A stretch of DNA of 60,730 bases from an uncultured Bacteroides sp. (GCA_944320295.1 CALUGY010000036.1:1-60730), one strand, 5' to 3'. Shown: positions 1 to 9,225, numbered from the stretch's first letter. The notes: generated by a model not told the origin, from the letters alone. Made by a program: numbers and translations.

Positions 1-329
1 GAAATTTACCGCATATTGCAGAATTTGTGACTGTTTCCAAGTCATTACCTCGTTTTTTGAGAAATGCTTATAAGTAGCTTATTTTTAATATATTCCTATT
101 TCAATATCGTTTTTTTCGACAAAATCGCAGCACGCATATACCCCTATATATCAACTATTTATTATCAACATTCTAATCTTACCGAATAATTTTTCTGCTT
201 TTTTATCGCTTTTTCGTTGTTTATTTGTTATATTATTAATATATTTGAGGCGATTATAAACTTCGTTCGCGTTATTTTACAAAGCAGACAAAACTTTGCA
301 ATACCGCCTATGATTAACCTATAAGTCCT
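1..329. other. AT-rich leader upstream of the fimbrial locus
   Basis: This stretch is strongly AT-rich, with long T and A runs and several TTATT/TATAT tracts, in sharp contrast to the GC-rich genes that follow. I see no open frame that looks like a gene. It probably contains the promoter region of the fimbrial locus (see the candidate promoter at 216-247). Whether the composition change marks an acquired cluster or only a regulatory region cannot be judged, because the left neighbour is outside the window. Confidence 0.6.
216..247 (+). promoter_or_regulatory. Candidate promoter for the fimbrial locus
   Basis: GTTG at 216-219, 20 bp, then TATATTTG at 240-247 fits the Bacteroidetes pattern TTTG-N19-21-TAnnTTTG with one mismatch in the upstream box. 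It would start transcription near 254 and leave a leader of about 75 nt before the ATG at 330. This is pattern matching only. Confidence 0.45.
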
Positions 330-1592
330 ATGAAGCGAGGAATTTTTATTCTGATATTTTCATTGTTCGCGGCGTGTACGCTACGGGCGCAGATTGCCAT
401 CGACTCCATGCGGATTTACTATCCGCAAGGATACAGGTATATTGTCCCTACGCTGCGAAACAACAGTAGCGAGTTAGAGCATTTCATAAAGTCAGCCAGC
501 AAGGCACTACAGGAGGGCCAGCTAGACAAGGTGGTCATCAAGTCGTACGCCTCACCCGACGGGACGGACAAGGCCAACAAGGCATTGGCCATTTACCGCG
601 CCGGCGAACTGGCATCGTACCTCAAGCAACATGCCGGCTTGTCCGACCGCGTTGTGGAGAAGCATTCGGAAGGAATAGCATGGGGATTGCTGGGCGAAAT
701 GGTGCAAGCCTCCGACATGAAGTACAAGGATGAGGTGCTGCACATATTGGAACACACGCCTGTATGGGTATTCGACCAGCAAGGCAGAGTCGTCGACGGG
801 CGGAAGAAACAGTTGATGGACTTGCACGGCGGGGTACCATATAATTATATGTATAAGGAGTTCTTCCCCGACCTGCGGAGCAGCATAGCCGCCGTGCTCT
901 ACGTGCGGCAGGAGGTGCCGGAGGTGGCCGAGGAGACAATCCCCGCCGAACCGGAACAAGCCGAGCCACCCGTACAAACCGTGCAACCGGAGCAGCCGGC
1001 AGAACCGGTACAGCCCGAACCGTCCGTCACGCCCGAAGCGAAGCCCAAGCCCTTCCGCCCCATCATCGCCGTCAAGACGAACCTGCTGTACTGGGCGACG
1101 GTCATGCCCGACTTCCACAGCTACACGTTCGTGCCCAACCTGGAGATTGAGTGGTTCTTCAAAGACCGCTGGTCGCTGGCGGGCACGGGCAACTATGCCA
1201 AGTGGGGGTACGGCGACAATGAATACTTCGGCATCTCGTCGTGGAGCATAGAGCCGCGCTGGTGGTGCAAGGGCGACGGGCAGTACCGCTGGCTCTACAT
1301 CGGGGCATATGGCCAGGTGGGCGACTACGACGTGCAGAACGACCGCGTGGACCGCGACGGCAACACGGGCAACCTGTGGGGCGCGGGACTGTCGGTGGGA
1401 GCCGTCATCCCCTTCAGCAAGCGGTGGGGACTGGAGATTGGCATCCGGGGCGGCTACCGTCACGGCGAGGTCAGGGCCTACTCGTATGAGGCGCCGGCCT
1501 ACTTCTTCGACTACGAGGCCACGGACAACCATTGGGGCATCACGGGCATCAAGGCATCACTCTATTTCCGTTTCGGCAAAAGTTCTAAATAA
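330..1592 (+). CDS. DUF3575 / OmpA-like outer-membrane protein heading the fimbrial locus
   Basis: 420 residues. A signal peptide (about residues 1-20, ending TLRAQ) is followed by an OmpA-like region: VVIKSYASPDG near residues 68-78 resembles the OmpA/MotB peptidoglycan-binding fold. A linker of about residues 195-243 is rich in Pro, Glu and Gln. The C-terminal 170 residues look like the DUF3575 beta-barrel family (AVKTNLLYWATVMPD at the start, aromatic end SLYFRFGK). In Bacteroides and relatives DUF3575 proteins commonly precede Mfa/FimA-type fimbrial operons, as here. The next gene starts 10 bp downstream, so they are probably co-transcribed. Role inferred: anchoring or assembly of fimbriae in the outer membrane. 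Confidence 0.8.
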   Translation: MKRGIFILIFSLFAACTLRAQIAIDSMRIYYPQGYRYIVPTLRNNSSELEHFIKSASKALQEGQLDKVVIKSYASPDGTDKANKALAIYRAGELASYLKQHAGLSDRVVEKHSEGIAWGLLGEMVQASDMKYKDEVLHILEHTPVWVFDQQGRVVDGRKKQLMDLHGGVPYNYMYKEFFPDLRSSIAAVLYVRQEVPEVAEETIPAEPEQAEPPVQTVQPEQPAEPVQPEPSVTPEAKPKPFRPIIAVKTNLLYWATVMPDFHSYTFVPNLEIEWFFKDRWSLAGTGNYAKWGYGDNEYFGISSWSIEPRWWCKGDGQYRWLYIGAYGQVGDYDVQNDRVDRDGNTGNLWGAGLSVGAVIPFSKRWGLEIGIRGGYRHGEVRAYSYEAPAYFFDYEATDNHWGITGIKASLYFRFGKSSK

Positions 1593-1602
1593 TAAGCAAG
1601 CT

Positions 1603-2499
1603 ATGAGACAGACCACAGAACACATCAAGATACTGCTCTTCGCCGCAGCATTGTCCGCCGTGGGCGGATGCACCGAACGTGAACTTTCCGAACGCCCGGC
1701 AGACGGGCCGCTGATCGTACACCTGGAGTGGCCCGAAGGGGCCGGCGGCGACGACGCGACGGTGGACGGCGCGCACCTGCTGCTCTACCGCAGCGACGGC
1801 TCGCTGCACCAGCGCATAGAGTGTGAGGCCGAGGGACACGAGTGCCGCGTGCCGGCGGACACGTACACCATACTGGCCGTCAACTCCGACCGGGCCAACA
1901 CATCGTACGCCAATCATGAGTCGCACCAGCAATGCCGCCTCCTGGCCGACGGCCATCCCACCGAGGAGGGCGTGCTGATGCACGTGGGCAACGTGTACAG
2001 CACCGGGCTGCAGGGCGTGGAGGTGCGCCCCGGCAACGCCGCCACCGAGGTGACGCTCCGGCCGGAGAACAGGGTGAAGCTCATCACCTTCGACATCGAC
2101 CCGGGCTACATAGAGGCCATCGCCTCCATGCAGTTGCGCATGACGGGCGTGGTGCCCTCCGTGCGCATGGCCGACGGCGAGGACATGGGCGAAGAGTCCC
2201 AGCACCTGCTGGCACAGGCCGCGGCGAAGGGCGACGGCAACTACCAGGCCCGCATGTCCGTCTTCGGCTGGAGGGGCGAGAACATCGTCACCGCAGCGTT
2301 GGAATATACCGACGGCCGTCCGGGCCAGACCACCATCCCGCAGGACATCAGCGGCCAGCTGGCATCCCTGCCCGATGACGGCGGCACCGTGCACGTCACG
2401 CTGGAATTGCCCGACGGAGGACAGCTGCACTTGACCGTCACCGTGGGCGAGTGGAACGAAGGCACAGGCTCTGGCATGGTGGGCGGCTATGGTTCATAG
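1603..2499 (+). CDS. Fimbrial anchor-type lipoprotein (FimB/Mfa2- or DUF5119-like)
   Basis: 298 residues from the ATG at 1603; the frame stays open further upstream but that part overlaps the previous gene. The N-terminus is a lipoprotein signal with a lipobox-like AVGGC. After it, VHLEW and a beta-rich region with LLLYRSDG and DTYTILAVN resemble Mfa2/FimB-type subunits and the DUF5119 proteins often found between DUF3575 and fimbrillin genes. In the P. gingivalis fim and mfa systems the protein in this position anchors the fimbria and limits its length; that job is inferred here from position. An ordered array of palindromes follows the stop codon (2515-2645). Confidence 0.65.
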   Translation: MRQTTEHIKILLFAAALSAVGGCTERELSERPADGPLIVHLEWPEGAGGDDATVDGAHLLLYRSDGSLHQRIECEAEGHECRVPADTYTILAVNSDRANTSYANHESHQQCRLLADGHPTEEGVLMHVGNVYSTGLQGVEVRPGNAATEVTLRPENRVKLITFDIDPGYIEAIASMQLRMTGVVPSVRMADGEDMGEESQHLLAQAAAKGDGNYQARMSVFGWRGENIVTAALEYTDGRPGQTTIPQDISGQLASLPDDGGTVHVTLELPDGGQLHLTVTVGEWNEGTGSGMVGGYGS

Positions 2500-2514
2500 T
2501 AGCGGAGGCAAAAA

Positions 2515-2645
2515 CTCGACCTCGGTCGACGTAGTTCCTCGACCACGGTCGACACCTCGCCTCGACTACGGTCGACAAGCTGCCTCGACTACGGTCGACA
2601 AGTCGCCTCGACTGTAGTCGACAAACCGCCTCGACTGCAGTCGAG
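2515..2645. repeat. Six-unit array of CTCGAC-N4-GTCGAC palindromes, 23-bp period
   Basis: Units start at 2515, 2538, 2561, 2584, 2607 and 2630, exactly 23 bp apart. Each has CTCGAC, four variable bases, then GTCGAC (GTCGAG in the last), giving a 5-bp dyad TCGAC-N4-GTCGA, followed by a 7-bp spacer. The array begins 16 bp after a stop codon and ends 78 bp before the first fimbrillin start. It has the same architecture as the 22-bp arrays elsewhere in the window but a different core word. Confidence 0.95.
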
Positions 2646-2722
2646 TTTCAGCCCTCCCCGTAGGGGCGGCTACACATTATATAATATATGACGACAACCA
2701 TCAAACTACACACCATAGAGTT

Positions 2723-3625
2723 ATGAAAAAGACGATTATTCCCGCGCTGGCCATCATCCTGCTGGCCGGCTGCACCGAAGACAACGGACGCCCGAGCATC
2801 GAGCCGGGCCAGGACGGACTGGTGCCCATCACCCTGAGCACCGTATCGGCCACCACGAAAGCCCCCGTCAACACGGGAGACGGCTTCACCGCCGGCATTG
2901 CCGGTTGGGAGAGCGACGCCACGGCCGACTACACCGCCGTGCCCACCTGGTACAATACGGCCGAAATCACCGCCTCGACCAGCCCAGCGGGCATCACGCT
3001 CAACCCCACACGCACCTACCACGCCGACCCCTCGGTGAAGACCTACATGGCCGCCTGGCACCCCGCCAGCGAGCCTGCCGACGGGCTGGTGACCTTTGCC
3101 AACACCGACGGCCAAGTGGATGCCATGACCGCCGCCCCCGTCTCAGGCTCGGCCCGCGACTATGAGGGCAAGACGCTCGCCTTCAGCCACCCCACCACGC
3201 AGATAAAGTTCCTCGTGGTGGCCGACGCCAGCCTTGACGCGGGCACCCGGATAGAGTCCATCACCATCAAGCAGGCACAGCTGCCCGTGGGCTTCGACCT
3301 GAGCAGCAGCACGCCCGCCGTGACCTATGCCGCCGCGGCCGACCTGCCCGTGCCCGCCATCACCCCGGCCGAAATCACCGCCACCGCCGCACAGGCCGGC
3401 GCGCCCGTCATGATAAAGCCCCTCGCGGGCAACCAGATGACGCTGGACGTCACGACCTCGGAGGCCCACTTCGCCAACGTGGTGGCCACCATCGACGACG
3501 ACACGGACTTCCAGCCGGGCAAGGCCTACGCCATCACCCTCACCTTCCGCCAGGCGGACATCCTGCTGAAGGCCACCGTCACGCCGTGGGACTACTCCGG
3601 CCAGGGCAGCGGCATCATAGAGTGA
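2723..3625 (+). CDS. Fimbrillin family lipoprotein 1 (Mfa-like)
   Basis: 300 residues. Signal with lipobox LLAGC, acidic post-Cys stretch, then the TKAPV segment that marks the mature N-terminal region of Mfa/FimA-type fimbrillins. Residues around 155-165 (TLAFSHPTTQIKF) correspond to the conserved F-x-H-x-x-T/L-Q/R-L core of the family, and the C-terminus ends in TPWDYSGQGSG, like the other subunits. Such proteins are exported as lipoproteins, cleaved at an Arg/Lys site and polymerised by strand exchange; that mechanism is family knowledge. Its third positions are very GC-rich compared with the fimbrillin genes at 4720 and 6069. Confidence 0.8.
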   Translation: MKKTIIPALAIILLAGCTEDNGRPSIEPGQDGLVPITLSTVSATTKAPVNTGDGFTAGIAGWESDATADYTAVPTWYNTAEITASTSPAGITLNPTRTYHADPSVKTYMAAWHPASEPADGLVTFANTDGQVDAMTAAPVSGSARDYEGKTLAFSHPTTQIKFLVVADASLDAGTRIESITIKQAQLPVGFDLSSSTPAVTYAAAADLPVPAITPAEITATAAQAGAPVMIKPLAGNQMTLDVTTSEAHFANVVATIDDDTDFQPGKAYAITLTFRQADILLKATVTPWDYSGQGSGIIE

Positions 3626-3663
3626 CACACACATTACGGACAAACTAAAAACAACACACCGAT

Positions 3664-4674
3664 ATGAAACGATTACTTTTACCCCTCATGGCCGCCGCCA
3701 TGCTGGCCGCCTGCTCGGACGAAGCCTCCGACCCGCGCAACCAGGCCTCGCAGGCCGAAATCAAGCTCGCCTCGCAAGCCTTGAACGTCACCACCAAAGC
3801 ACCCTTCGAAGGGACGATAACCAGCGGCAACCCGCTGCGCGCCTTCGTGCCCGCCACGTCCACCTCGGGCGACTACACCACGCCCTATGACGGCACGCAC
3901 GGCTACATGCAGTTCACCGCCAACGGCACCACCGCCGTGGGCTTCGTAAGTTCCACAGACTGGACCACATCGGCCGCCAAGCAATACCCGGCCGACCCCG
4001 CCGAGTTCGTCTACCTCTGCGGACTGTATCCGCACGATGCGTGGGGCACGTCCCTCACCACCACCGCCAGCGCCACCATCGACGGCAAGACCGACCTGAT
4101 GGCCGCCCCGCAAGTCTCCACCAACAAGGAAGACGTGCAAGAGGGCAACTACGAGATGCTCACCTTCAAGCACCTGCTGACGCGCCTCAACCTGGAGATT
4201 GCCGCCGAGAACCAAGACGCCGCCGACGCATGGGGCCAGGTGACGAGCCTCCAGCTGACCAAGGTCGGCACCGCCCAGCCCGCCAACCAAGCCACGGTGA
4301 CGCTGGCCACCGCAACTGCCACCTTCTCCGGCACGGCCTCCCTGCCCTGCTACCTGGAGGACGACCAATCCATCACCGCCCTGGCCCTGCCCACGAAAGA
4401 CGCAGACCCGGCCGAAGCCTATGTGCTCTGCCAACCCGTTGACGCAAGCACCGGCACCGGCCACTACACGCTGACCGTCACCACCGCCGAGCACACCGAC
4501 CCGTACGACATCCCCCTCACGCTACAGTACGACGCGGACTACCAAGGCAGCAAGGAGAGCACCGCCGGACAGGCATTCACCGTGACGCTCACCTTCAAGG
4601 CCACCACCATCCAGGCCCTGGCCCAAGTGACCCCGTGGCAAGAAGCCGGTTCCTCGGAAGGCACAGTACAATAA
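3664..4674 (+). CDS. Fimbrillin family lipoprotein 2
   Basis: 336 residues. Lipobox MLAAC, then NVTTKAPFEG and the family core LTFKHLLTRLNLEI followed by AWGQVTSLQL. A YLCGLYPHDAWGT motif and the LMAAPQVSTNKED segment are shared almost word for word with the next gene (4720-5721), so the two are tandem paralogues. It ends in VTPWQEAGS. The gap to the previous gene is 38 bp and to the next 45 bp. Likely a major or accessory shaft subunit; which subunit polymerises cannot be told from sequence. Confidence 0.82.
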   Translation: MKRLLLPLMAAAMLAACSDEASDPRNQASQAEIKLASQALNVTTKAPFEGTITSGNPLRAFVPATSTSGDYTTPYDGTHGYMQFTANGTTAVGFVSSTDWTTSAAKQYPADPAEFVYLCGLYPHDAWGTSLTTTASATIDGKTDLMAAPQVSTNKEDVQEGNYEMLTFKHLLTRLNLEIAAENQDAADAWGQVTSLQLTKVGTAQPANQATVTLATATATFSGTASLPCYLEDDQSITALALPTKDADPAEAYVLCQPVDASTGTGHYTLTVTTAEHTDPYDIPLTLQYDADYQGSKESTAGQAFTVTLTFKATTIQALAQVTPWQEAGSSEGTVQ

Positions 4675-4719
4675 CCGGACAGACAACGAATGAAATAACT
4701 CTTTAAAACAAACAGACAA

Positions 4720-5721
4720 ATGAAAAAGATTCTATTATCCATGATGGCAGTTGCCGCATTGGCCAGCTGCTCGCAAGACGAACAAGTGAACATCAGCACC
4801 GGCGAGAACGAAATCGTGGCCGGAGCCACCACGCTTAGTGTGGATGCTGCGACCAAGGCGCCGGTAAACAGCATTCCCGCCGCAGGGCTGCTTGCACGCG
4901 TGCCAGTATCTCAAACGGACGGAAACTACGCTACCGAATGGCAAACCAATGAAGGTTACATGAAATTCATGGCAGCTGACCAAGCAACAAGCTTCTGCAA
5001 CAGTACAGGCACCAAAGCCCCCAAGTTCTATCCCGCAGATGGCAACATCTACCTGTGCGGCCTGTATCCGGAACAAGGCTGGGGAACGCTGTCTACTACT
5101 GCCACCGCTACCATCAATGGTAATAACGATTTGATGGCCGCCGCGCAAGTCACCACCACAAAGGACGATGCCCCCGACAACTTCAAGACATTAACCTTCA
5201 AACACCTGTTGACCCAGCTGCGCATCCAGTTCCAAGCCGCAGACCAGGCAGCTGTAGACGCATGGGGCAATATCACGAGCCTCAAGCTGCTGAAAAGCGA
5301 CGGTTCAACGCCTATAGAATCGCAAGCTACCGTAACCTTGAAAGACGGCACGGCAACATTCAGCGGCTCTGGTACTGTCAACTTCTTCCAAGCCACCAGC
5401 AAGACCGCCTTCACAGACGATGTGTATGCGGCCAAGGCTCCGACCACGACTGCCACCTATGTGGCCTACATTCTCTGCCCATCCACCACAGGTGACGGAA
5501 GCACAGGCGCAGAATACCAACTGGAGATTACCTCCGCAGGCGGAGCAAAAGAAGTAGTAGCACTCGACCTGATGGAAGATACCGATACCCACTTCACCGG
5601 CCCTACTGCAGGTAACGCCTTCGACATCCTGCTGAACTTCAAAGCCACCGAAATCAAAGCCATGGCATCCATCACCCCATGGGTAGACAAGGGCCAGACC
5701 GAGGTGCCCGTCGGCGAATAA
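4720..5721 (+). CDS. Fimbrillin family lipoprotein 3
   Basis: 333 residues. Lipobox ALASC, then DAATKAPVNS, YLCGLYPEQGWGT, LTFKHLLTQLRIQF and AWGNITSLKL, all aligning with the preceding fimbrillin; C-terminus SITPWVDKGQ. Protein similarity to its neighbour is clear but its codon choice is less GC-extreme, so the duplication is not very recent. A four-unit 22-bp palindrome array starts 15 bp after its stop codon. Confidence 0.82.
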   Translation: MKKILLSMMAVAALASCSQDEQVNISTGENEIVAGATTLSVDAATKAPVNSIPAAGLLARVPVSQTDGNYATEWQTNEGYMKFMAADQATSFCNSTGTKAPKFYPADGNIYLCGLYPEQGWGTLSTTATATINGNNDLMAAAQVTTTKDDAPDNFKTLTFKHLLTQLRIQFQAADQAAVDAWGNITSLKLLKSDGSTPIESQATVTLKDGTATFSGSGTVNFFQATSKTAFTDDVYAAKAPTTTATYVAYILCPSTTGDGSTGAEYQLEITSAGGAKEVVALDLMEDTDTHFTGPTAGNAFDILLNFKATEIKAMASITPWVDKGQTEVPVGE

Positions 5722-5735
5722 CCCCGCCCCTTCCC

Positions 5736-5823
5736 CGCAACGCGTCGCGAGCAAACGCGCAACGCGTTGCGGCCACGGACGGAACACATTGCGACCACGC
5801 CCGCAACACGTTGCGAGCAAGGC
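5736..5823. repeat. 22-bp palindrome array 1 (4 units)
   Basis: Units at 5736, 5758, 5780 and 5802. Cores are CGCAACGCGTCGCG, CGCAACGCGTTGCG (a perfect 14-bp palindrome), CGGAACACATTGCG and CGCAACACGTTGCG; spacers are 8 bp. It lies between two fimbrillin genes. Confidence 0.95.
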
Positions 5824-5904
5824 CGCCACACCACACAGGCCGGGCGGGGTTGGATCTCCCCTCCCGGCCACAAGGCAAAGGCGCGTCAAAAACAGGAACG
5901 CCCG

Positions 5905-5990
5905 TCATCTTGTCATGCTGAACGCATGTGAAGCATCTCCCTACAGGAAAAAACAAGCAGGAGATTCTTCGCGTTGCTCAGAATGACAGG
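5905..5990. repeat. Dispersed inverted repeat (TGTCATGCTGAACGCATG family), copy 1
   Basis: TGTCATGCTGAACGCATGTG at the left and GCGTTGCTCAGAATGACAGG at the right form imperfect inverted arms around an internal GGAGAT segment. Related copies occur at 9280-9358 and 9686-9780. Repeats of this type are common between genes in Bacteroidetes. It separates fimbrillins 3 and 4. Confidence 0.75.
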
Positions 5991-6068
5991 AGAAAAGAAC
6001 CGGACAGATCCGTCCTGACGCGCCCGCACAGAAACAATAACGAAACAACAGAACGAAAGGAACAACAC

Positions 6069-7151
6069 ATGGACTACAGTAAGTTTTTCCGGCAAGCCAC
6101 GGGGCTGGTGCTCATAGGAGCGCTCGCCATAGGCTGTACAAAAGATGATGCAGGAACCGACGGTACAGACAGTTCCATCATGATATCCCCCTCCGTGCTC
6201 TCTACTGCCAATGCTGAGGCGGGAGATGGTAACCCTTCCGGCGCGGTGGATGGGCTGACGGAGGAGCTTACGCTGTACTTTATGAGGGCGGATAATCCCA
6301 TAGCTTACGGTACAGGATATATGGCCACTTACGATGCTACACCGCGTGTGGGTACACGTACCCCAGGCCCGGACGAACAAGCCGTAAACTTTACTCCCGC
6401 AGAATACTACAATATGGATGGTTCCAACACGCTGATGCGCGGCTGGTATCCTCAAGCCACTTCGTTTACGGCAACTCCCATGGCGAGTGTCACTTGGACA
6501 TTCACCGGTGCGCAAGACATCATGGTGTCCAACTACTTAGTAGGAAACCGCCAAGACCGAGGCATAGACGGCCGTCCGGACAACGTGTTCACCTTCGAGC
6601 ATATGCTCACGCAACTCCAATTCTATGTATACGCCGAGACGGATGCCGCTGCACAGGCTTGGGGAAAGGTGACATCCATAAAGGTAAAAGGGCAAAACAA
6701 TAGCTGCGCTTTCATGCCCATGATGAACGATGCAGCACCAACTATGACCCCATTAACAAACTGTTGTACATTCAGCGGCTCGGCGAACCTCTCCGTTTAC
6801 GGTATCCCGACTGATGGCGTAGAAATCCCAGCCAAAGCTACAGAAGCCGGAGATAACGGGCTGCATGGGGCGAACGCGGCAGGCATCATCATGATTAAGC
6901 CAGCCGCAACAGGCAGCCCATTCTCCGCCACCATAGAGATAACCACCCAATTGCCCGGCGAAGGACCAGAGACAACCGAAGTGGAAATCCCCGCCGAAGG
7001 TGCCCAAGTAGATTCCGACTTCGCCGCCGGCCAGTCCACCAAAATCATGCTGAACTTCCTGACCCGCGACATCCAGGTGATGCTCATGCCTGCCGACTGG
7101 ATAGAAGTCTCCGGCGAGAACATGGACGTAGACTTGGGCGTGGCCGAATAA
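6069..7151 (+). CDS. Fimbrillin family lipoprotein 4
   Basis: 360 residues from the ATG at 6069, which gives a clean lipoprotein signal (LALGCTKDD-type, here LAIGC). The upstream in-frame extension reads through the dispersed repeat and is not used. GTRTPGPDEQ marks the mature N-terminus, and FTFEHMLTQLQFYV plus AWGKVTSIKV match the fimbrillin core of the two preceding proteins. The C-terminus ends in MPADWIEVSGEN. It is separated from fimbrillin 3 by 347 bp of repeats and from the tip-like gene by 25 bp, so it may form a transcriptional sub-unit with the latter. Confidence 0.8.
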   Translation: MDYSKFFRQATGLVLIGALAIGCTKDDAGTDGTDSSIMISPSVLSTANAEAGDGNPSGAVDGLTEELTLYFMRADNPIAYGTGYMATYDATPRVGTRTPGPDEQAVNFTPAEYYNMDGSNTLMRGWYPQATSFTATPMASVTWTFTGAQDIMVSNYLVGNRQDRGIDGRPDNVFTFEHMLTQLQFYVYAETDAAAQAWGKVTSIKVKGQNNSCAFMPMMNDAAPTMTPLTNCCTFSGSANLSVYGIPTDGVEIPAKATEAGDNGLHGANAAGIIMIKPAATGSPFSATIEITTQLPGEGPETTEVEIPAEGAQVDSDFAAGQSTKIMLNFLTRDIQVMLMPADWIEVSGENMDVDLGVAE

Positions 7152-7176
7152 CCAACGAAAAAGAAAGGAACGCGAT

Positions 7177-9225
7177 ATGAAAAAGAATTTCTTAGAAACA
7201 GGCAGCCTCTGCGGCCTCATGCTGGCCCTGCTGCTATCGGGATGCACACAAGAAGACCTGGCCACCCGCAACGCCGGCCCGGCCGACGGCCTGACACGCA
7301 TCACCCTGATGCCCGACCGCACCGAACAAATCGTGATGCGCAGCCTCGCTGGCGTGGACGAGAACGGCATAAACAACGTATGGGTCATCCAACTCGATGC
7401 CAGCGGTAACGTGGTGACTGACGACAACAACCAGGAACTGATACAGCAATATCCCTATACCTCTACCGACGGCAAGGGAGATATCACCGCCGGAGCGGAC
7501 GGCAAAGGCGACACCATCACCATGCGCGTAGACCCAGAGACGGCAGAGGTGTGCTTCGTGGCCAACACCACGTCCAACTTCTCTGACGTGACGGACAAGG
7601 CCGGCATCGAAGCCGTTACCAAAAGTATCACCAACGAACAGAGCCTTGTCACCGAACAGGGAGGAAAGAACTACCTCCCCATGTCCGGCACGTGGACGCC
7701 ACAGGCCGGGCAGGACAACACCGTGCAGTTGCAACGCGCCGTGGCCAAGCTCAGCGTGACGGTGGCCTTCGACCCGAAGACGCCCGGCGACGGTTTCGCC
7801 CTGAGCGGCATACAGATAAAGCAAGTGGCCAACACGCTGCAATTCTATCGCGACTACGCCACCATAGAGAACACTCCCTACCCCACCCTGTCCGCCACCA
7901 CAGACTACGATGCCATGCTGTATGACGGCTCCGATGGCGCAGAGACCGAGGGAGTGGTCGACCTGGCCACCGAATGGGGCACGTACTATATGCCCACCGG
8001 TAACGCAGCCTGCAAGGGCAAAATCATAGACAACAGCACAAGCCGTCCCGAATTCACATGGTACCTGCCCGAAAACGCCCGCGGTACCGGCTCCGCCACC
8101 AACCAATGGAATAAGAACACCTCCACCGCCCCCACCGGACAGGCCAACTACTGTACCTACTTAGAGATAACAGGCTTCTACCTGACAGACGGGCTGGTGG
8201 AAGAAGTGATATACCGCATCTACCTGGGAGGCAACAACACCGACGACTTCAACCTCCTGCGCAACCACCACTACATACTGACGGCCACCATCAAGGACAA
8301 GAAGCTGGTGGACACGCGCATCACCGAATACACCCCACAGAACTACATAGACTACACGGACAACGACTCGCCGTGGTTTGTGGCGGCAGCCAGAGAAGAC
8401 GACAACGCCAACTGGCAAAGCCCGCAAGTGGAAGAAGGTTGGTCTGTGCCTTCCATAGAACAAATCATGGTGGCCTACGCCTACAACCCGGAGCGCATTT
8501 ACGGCACCAACATCTACTGGCTCGACAAATATGACGAGACGCAAGGCCGATGGTCCATAAACATGAACATCGGCGAGGTACTACCCAACACCCCGACGAG
8601 CGGCGACGTACAGTCTTACATGCTACGTGCCGTAAAGACATACACAGGTAGCGACAAATACCCCTATGTAAGCGGAGAAAACAAAAACATCATCGTGTCG
8701 AGAGACGAAAACGGAGGCGCGAAGGAAGAGTACATACGCGACCCGGCTACCACACCTTGGGTAGAAGGAGAATATGACAACACAGATGCAAGGAACAGGG
8801 TGGCTAAAAGGCTGGAGGTCGCACCGTTCACCACGGAAAATGAGGAATGGATACGCCGCACTTGGGCAGATGCCAAAACTTATTGCGAAAACTACGAACA
8901 CGACGGGAAAAATGATTGGCGTATGCCCACCCAACGCGAACTGATGCTCATCTATGCTATTAACGACCAGCTGGGTGATGACTATAAGTTCAGGACGAAA
9001 ACGTTCGACGGGCTTGAGGATGGTAGCCCTGGAGTTCATCCGGAACTGGCACAACACATCTACTATTGGTCAGGAACGGACGACAGCACCATCGACGGGA
9101 ATGCTTGGAGCGTATGTTTCTGCAACGACGAACAAGAAGGGCGCGGCGTGTTGCAAGGCAAAACCGAAGGCTATCCCAAAACGGAAATGAACTTCGTGCG
9201 CCCCGTGCGCGACGTGACGGAGTAG
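7177..9225 (+). CDS. Large fimbrial tip-like lipoprotein with C-terminal Lcl/DUF1566 domain
   Basis: 682 residues. Lipobox LLSGC, then a fimbrillin-like N-terminal half (TRITLMPDRTEQ, LQRAVAKLSVTV near residue 190, as in DUF4906/FimD-Mfa5-type minor subunits). The last 130 residues read WADAKTYCENY, DWRMPTQRELMLIY, YYWSGTDDS, WSVCF and FVRPVRD, which is the Lcl_C/DUF1566 pattern with its lectin-like fold. Position as last gene of the locus and size argue for an adhesive tip subunit. The ligand is unknown. No clear terminator follows; the next 570 bp are repeats. Confidence 0.7.
   Translation: MKKNFLETGSLCGLMLALLLSGCTQEDLATRNAGPADGLTRITLMPDRTEQIVMRSLAGVDENGINNVWVIQLDASGNVVTDDNNQELIQQYPYTSTDGKGDITAGADGKGDTITMRVDPETAEVCFVANTTSNFSDVTDKAGIEAVTKSITNEQSLVTEQGGKNYLPMSGTWTPQAGQDNTVQLQRAVAKLSVTVAFDPKTPGDGFALSGIQIKQVANTLQFYRDYATIENTPYPTLSATTDYDAMLYDGSDGAETEGVVDLATEWGTYYMPTGNAACKGKIIDNSTSRPEFTWYLPENARGTGSATNQWNKNTSTAPTGQANYCTYLEITGFYLTDGLVEEVIYRIYLGGNNTDDFNLLRNHHYILTATIKDKKLVDTRITEYTPQNYIDYTDNDSPWFVAAAREDDNANWQSPQVEEGWSVPSIEQIMVAYAYNPERIYGTNIYWLDKYDETQGRWSINMNIGEVLPNTPTSGDVQSYMLRAVKTYTGSDKYPYVSGENKNIIVSRDENGGAKEEYIRDPATTPWVEGEYDNTDARNRVAKRLEVAPFTTENEEWIRRTWADAKTYCENYEHDGKNDWRMPTQRELMLIYAINDQLGDDYKFRTKTFDGLEDGSPGVHPELAQHIYYWSGTDDSTIDGNAWSVCFCNDEQEGRGVLQGKTEGYPKTEMNFVRPVRDVTE

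Noticed and set aside
552-1532. Minus-strand frame opposite the DUF3575 gene
   Set aside because: Composition is that of an antisense shadow, and the plus-strand gene has a signal peptide and known domain order.
2515-2645. Possible CRISPR array in the 23-bp repeats
   Set aside because: Units are too short, spacers are 7 bp, similar to each other, and no cas genes are near.
5736-5823. 22-bp arrays as CRISPR
   Set aside because: Spacers of 8 bp cannot be CRISPR spacers and vary little in sequence.
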